Part shown: one piece after another, positions 62,391 to 64,000 of the stretch
Position numbering within the stretch: position 1 is the first letter of the stretch
How the letters are laid out: each line of letters starts with the position of its first letter
DNA from: UBA2357 sp046295975
Lineage (GTDB): Bacteria > Pseudomonadota > Gammaproteobacteria > Burkholderiales > Rhodocyclaceae
DNA: 64,000 nt
Direction of reading: 5' to 3'
NCBI GenBank assembly: GCA_046295975.1
Contig: JBKBMG010000004.1
Span: forward strand, 1-64,000
Program-made: the position numbers and the translations under genes
Notes under the pieces: generated by a model
What the model saw: only the letters and a program-made list of their open reading frames with translations
What the model was told of the DNA's origin: nothing
Databases searched by the model: none

Positions 62391-63185
62391 ATGGATCTGC
62401 AACTGCAAGGCCGCGTGGCCATCGTCACCGGCGGCGGCATGGGCATCGGTAAGGAAGTGGCGCGCTTTCTCTCCCAGGAAGGCTGCAAGGTGGTGATCTG
62501 CGCCCGGCGCATGGAATACCTCAAGCAGGCCGCCGAAGAGATCAGCGCCGAGACCGGCAACGAAGTGCTGCCGCTGTTCTGCGACACCAACGAGATGAGT
62601 GCGGTGACCGAGATGGTCGCCGAGACCCAGCGTCACTTCGGCCGCATCGACATTCTGGTCAACGGCGCCGCTGCCCCGTCCGGCGTGGTGCGCAACGACA
62701 TCGAGCACGCCGGCGACGACGAGCTGCTGTCGGACCTGAACACCAAGGTGATCGGCTACTTCCGCTGCGCCAAGGCGGTGACCCCGCACATGAAGGCGCT
62801 GGGCTTCGGTCGCATCATCAACATTGGCGGTCTGACCGGGCGCGGCAGCAAGGTGCTGTCGGGCATGCGCAACCTGGCCATCGCGCACATGACCAAGACC
62901 CTGTCCGACCAGCTCGGCCCGGACGGCATCACCGTCAACCTGATCCACCCCGGCGTGGTCGACACCCCGCACATCCAGGAACTCTACGAGCGCGAAGGCG
63001 TGAAGCAGGGCAAGACCCCGCAGCAGGTGGAGCAGGGCTACATCGACGCCACGCCGATCCGCCGTACCCTGCAGCCGATCGAGATGGGCTGGCTGATCGG
63101 ATTTCTCGCATCGCCCAAGGCGGGCGCCATCACTGGCGAGTCCATCGGCATCGATGGCGGCCTGACCCGCGGCATCTTCATCTGA
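62391..63185 (+). CDS. SDR-family protein lacking the catalytic Ser-Tyr-Lys
   Basis: A 264-residue Rossmann protein like FabG. The nucleotide site TGGGMGIG (13-20), the NGAA motif (91-94), Asn117 and the C-terminal GESIGIDGGL are intact. Where classical SDRs have S-x12-YxxxK, this one reads NIGGLTG and then S157-GMR-N161: Ser is replaced by Gly, Tyr by Ser and Lys by Asn. It probably cannot do standard SDR redox chemistry, so it may act as an isomerase, hydrolase, binding protein or use other residues. It is 24 bases after the ALDH gene. Confidence 0.88.
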   Translation: MDLQLQGRVAIVTGGGMGIGKEVARFLSQEGCKVVICARRMEYLKQAAEEISAETGNEVLPLFCDTNEMSAVTEMVAETQRHFGRIDILVNGAAAPSGVVRNDIEHAGDDELLSDLNTKVIGYFRCAKAVTPHMKALGFGRIINIGGLTGRGSKVLSGMRNLAIAHMTKTLSDQLGPDGITVNLIHPGVVDTPHIQELYEREGVKQGKTPQQVEQGYIDATPIRRTLQPIEMGWLIGFLASPKAGAITGESIGIDGGLTRGIFI

Positions 63186-63198
63186 GGAGCAAGCAGCT

Positions 63199-64000
63199 AT
63201 GAGCAACGGAACCTTTCTGGTCGCAACCGTTGGCCAGGCCATCATCCGCAGCGCCGACAACGGTGCCACCTGGCACCGTCAGGGGCTCGGCCAGCCGCTG
63301 GAGTTCGATGCCATCACCCGTTCGCTGAGCCTTAACCCGCAACAGCCGGAAGTGATCTACGCCGGCGCCGATATCGGCCTGATCGTCAGTCACGATGTCG
63401 GCAGCCACTGGCAACTGGTGGACTCGCCGTTCAACGGGCAGACGGTGTGGAAGGTGGCAGTCGACCCGCAGGACCCGCAGCGCATCTTCGTCGGCACCGG
63501 CGCGCCTTCGCGCGCCGTGCTGTGGCGTACCCTCGACGGCGGGCAGAGCTGGTACCGCGTGCCGGTGGAAATCCCCGAGTTCTGCGAGGGCGTGAGCAAG
63601 CCGCGTCTGCTGGCCTTCGCCTATGACCCGAGCGACCGCAACCAGGTTTGGTTCGGCCTGGAGGAGGGCGGCCTGTTCCACAGCCGCGACGGCGGCGACA
63701 GCTTCACCCGTGTCGACGATCGTCTGCTGTGGGACTACAACTCGGACATCCACAACATCCTGGTGATGCCCAACCACGGCAGGAAGATCATCGTGGTGGT
63801 GTGCGTCAACGCCATCTACCGCAGCGAGGACGAAGGTCTGACCTGGAGCGGGCAACTGGCCAAGGACGACTTCGGTCTGTACTACGTGCGCGCCATGAAT
63901 GCGCCGCTGGGCAGTGAGGACACCGTCTATCTGAGCATCTCCGACGGCACGCCGGGCACCACCAGCAAGGTCCTGGTCTCGCGCGATGCAGCGGCGACCT
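63199..64000 (+). CDS. BNR/Asp-box repeat beta-propeller protein (partial, runs off the window)
   Basis: At least 267 residues are present; the 3' end is outside. Repeated Asp-box motifs are seen: SADNGATWHRQG, SHDVGSHWQLV, TLDGGQSWYRV, SRDGGDSFTRV and SEDEGLTWSG. This is a sialidase/sortilin-type propeller fold. No signal peptide is seen, so it is probably cytoplasmic. It is the fourth gene of the ThDP-ALDH-SDR operon, 13 bases after the SDR. A lyase, hydrolase or lactonase role on the pathway substrate is possible; true sialidase is unlikely. Confidence 0.85.
   Translation, partial: MSNGTFLVATVGQAIIRSADNGATWHRQGLGQPLEFDAITRSLSLNPQQPEVIYAGADIGLIVSHDVGSHWQLVDSPFNGQTVWKVAVDPQDPQRIFVGTGAPSRAVLWRTLDGGQSWYRVPVEIPEFCEGVSKPRLLAFAYDPSDRNQVWFGLEEGGLFHSRDGGDSFTRVDDRLLWDYNSDIHNILVMPNHGRKIIVVVCVNAIYRSEDEGLTWSGQLAKDDFGLYYVRAMNAPLGSEDTVYLSISDGTPGTTSKVLVSRDAAAT

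Overview
The window looks like the chromosome of a high-GC denitrifying betaproteobacterium, probably of the Thauera/Azoarcus (Rhodocyclales) type. This is inferred from gene content: cytochrome cd1-type heme d1 genes, a cytochrome c-dependent NO reductase, a lipoyl-bearing pyruvate dehydrogenase operon, DUF1631 and cytochrome b561/YceI pairs. No rRNA or phylogenetic marker is present to prove it.

Layout. 1-720: the right end of a probable IS21-family element abuts the 3' remnant of a histidine kinase. 0.65-3.7 kb: LysR, cytochrome b561 and two YceI proteins, then a shared bidirectional terminator and tRNA-Thr. 3.8-11.9 kb: heme d1 genes nirE (minus) diverging from nirC-F-DL-G-H and nirJ-N (plus); nirS itself is not here. 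12.1-18.2 kb: a minus-strand operon norE-norF-norQ-(Tic20-like)-(polyferredoxin)-norD-dnr. 18.4-28.0 kb: norCB plus two orphan periplasmic binding proteins, a dienelactone hydrolase, a DMT exporter, a LysR regulator and a DUF1631 protein. Four FNR/DNR-like boxes lie before nirE/nirC, nirJ, norE and norC, and the Crp/Fnr regulator at the end of the nor operon has the ExxSR recognition helix expected to read them.

28.1-39.8 kb is a carbon and acetate block: class I fumarase, acetyl-CoA synthetase, a small membrane protein, a symporter-histidine kinase (CrbS-like), a lone receiver, an unusual pseudokinase-DnaQ exonuclease fusion, and an ActP/VC_2705-type symporter. 39.8-45.3 kb: an Lrp regulator divergent from aceE-aceF, followed by a dead third gene, the lipoyl domain of a dihydrolipoamide dehydrogenase. 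That gene is broken by small lesions and by a 235-bp MITE. A second, inverted copy of the MITE lies 1.9 kb away, past a siderophore-interacting reductase and its MarR regulator. 47.2-49.8 kb: a zinc-free MDR oxidoreductase, a divergent TetR with two operators, and a second cytochrome b561.

50.2-64 kb reads like Pseudomonas-type accessory DNA. It has a two-component system divergent from a complete RND tripartite pump, then an IclR regulator divergent from an operon of a TPP-dependent decarboxylase (TTG start), an aldehyde dehydrogenase, an SDR protein lacking the catalytic Ser/Tyr/Lys, and a BNR-repeat protein that runs off the window. This last operon is the best candidate for an undescribed catabolic pathway. 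No CRISPR array, prophage or rRNA operon was seen.
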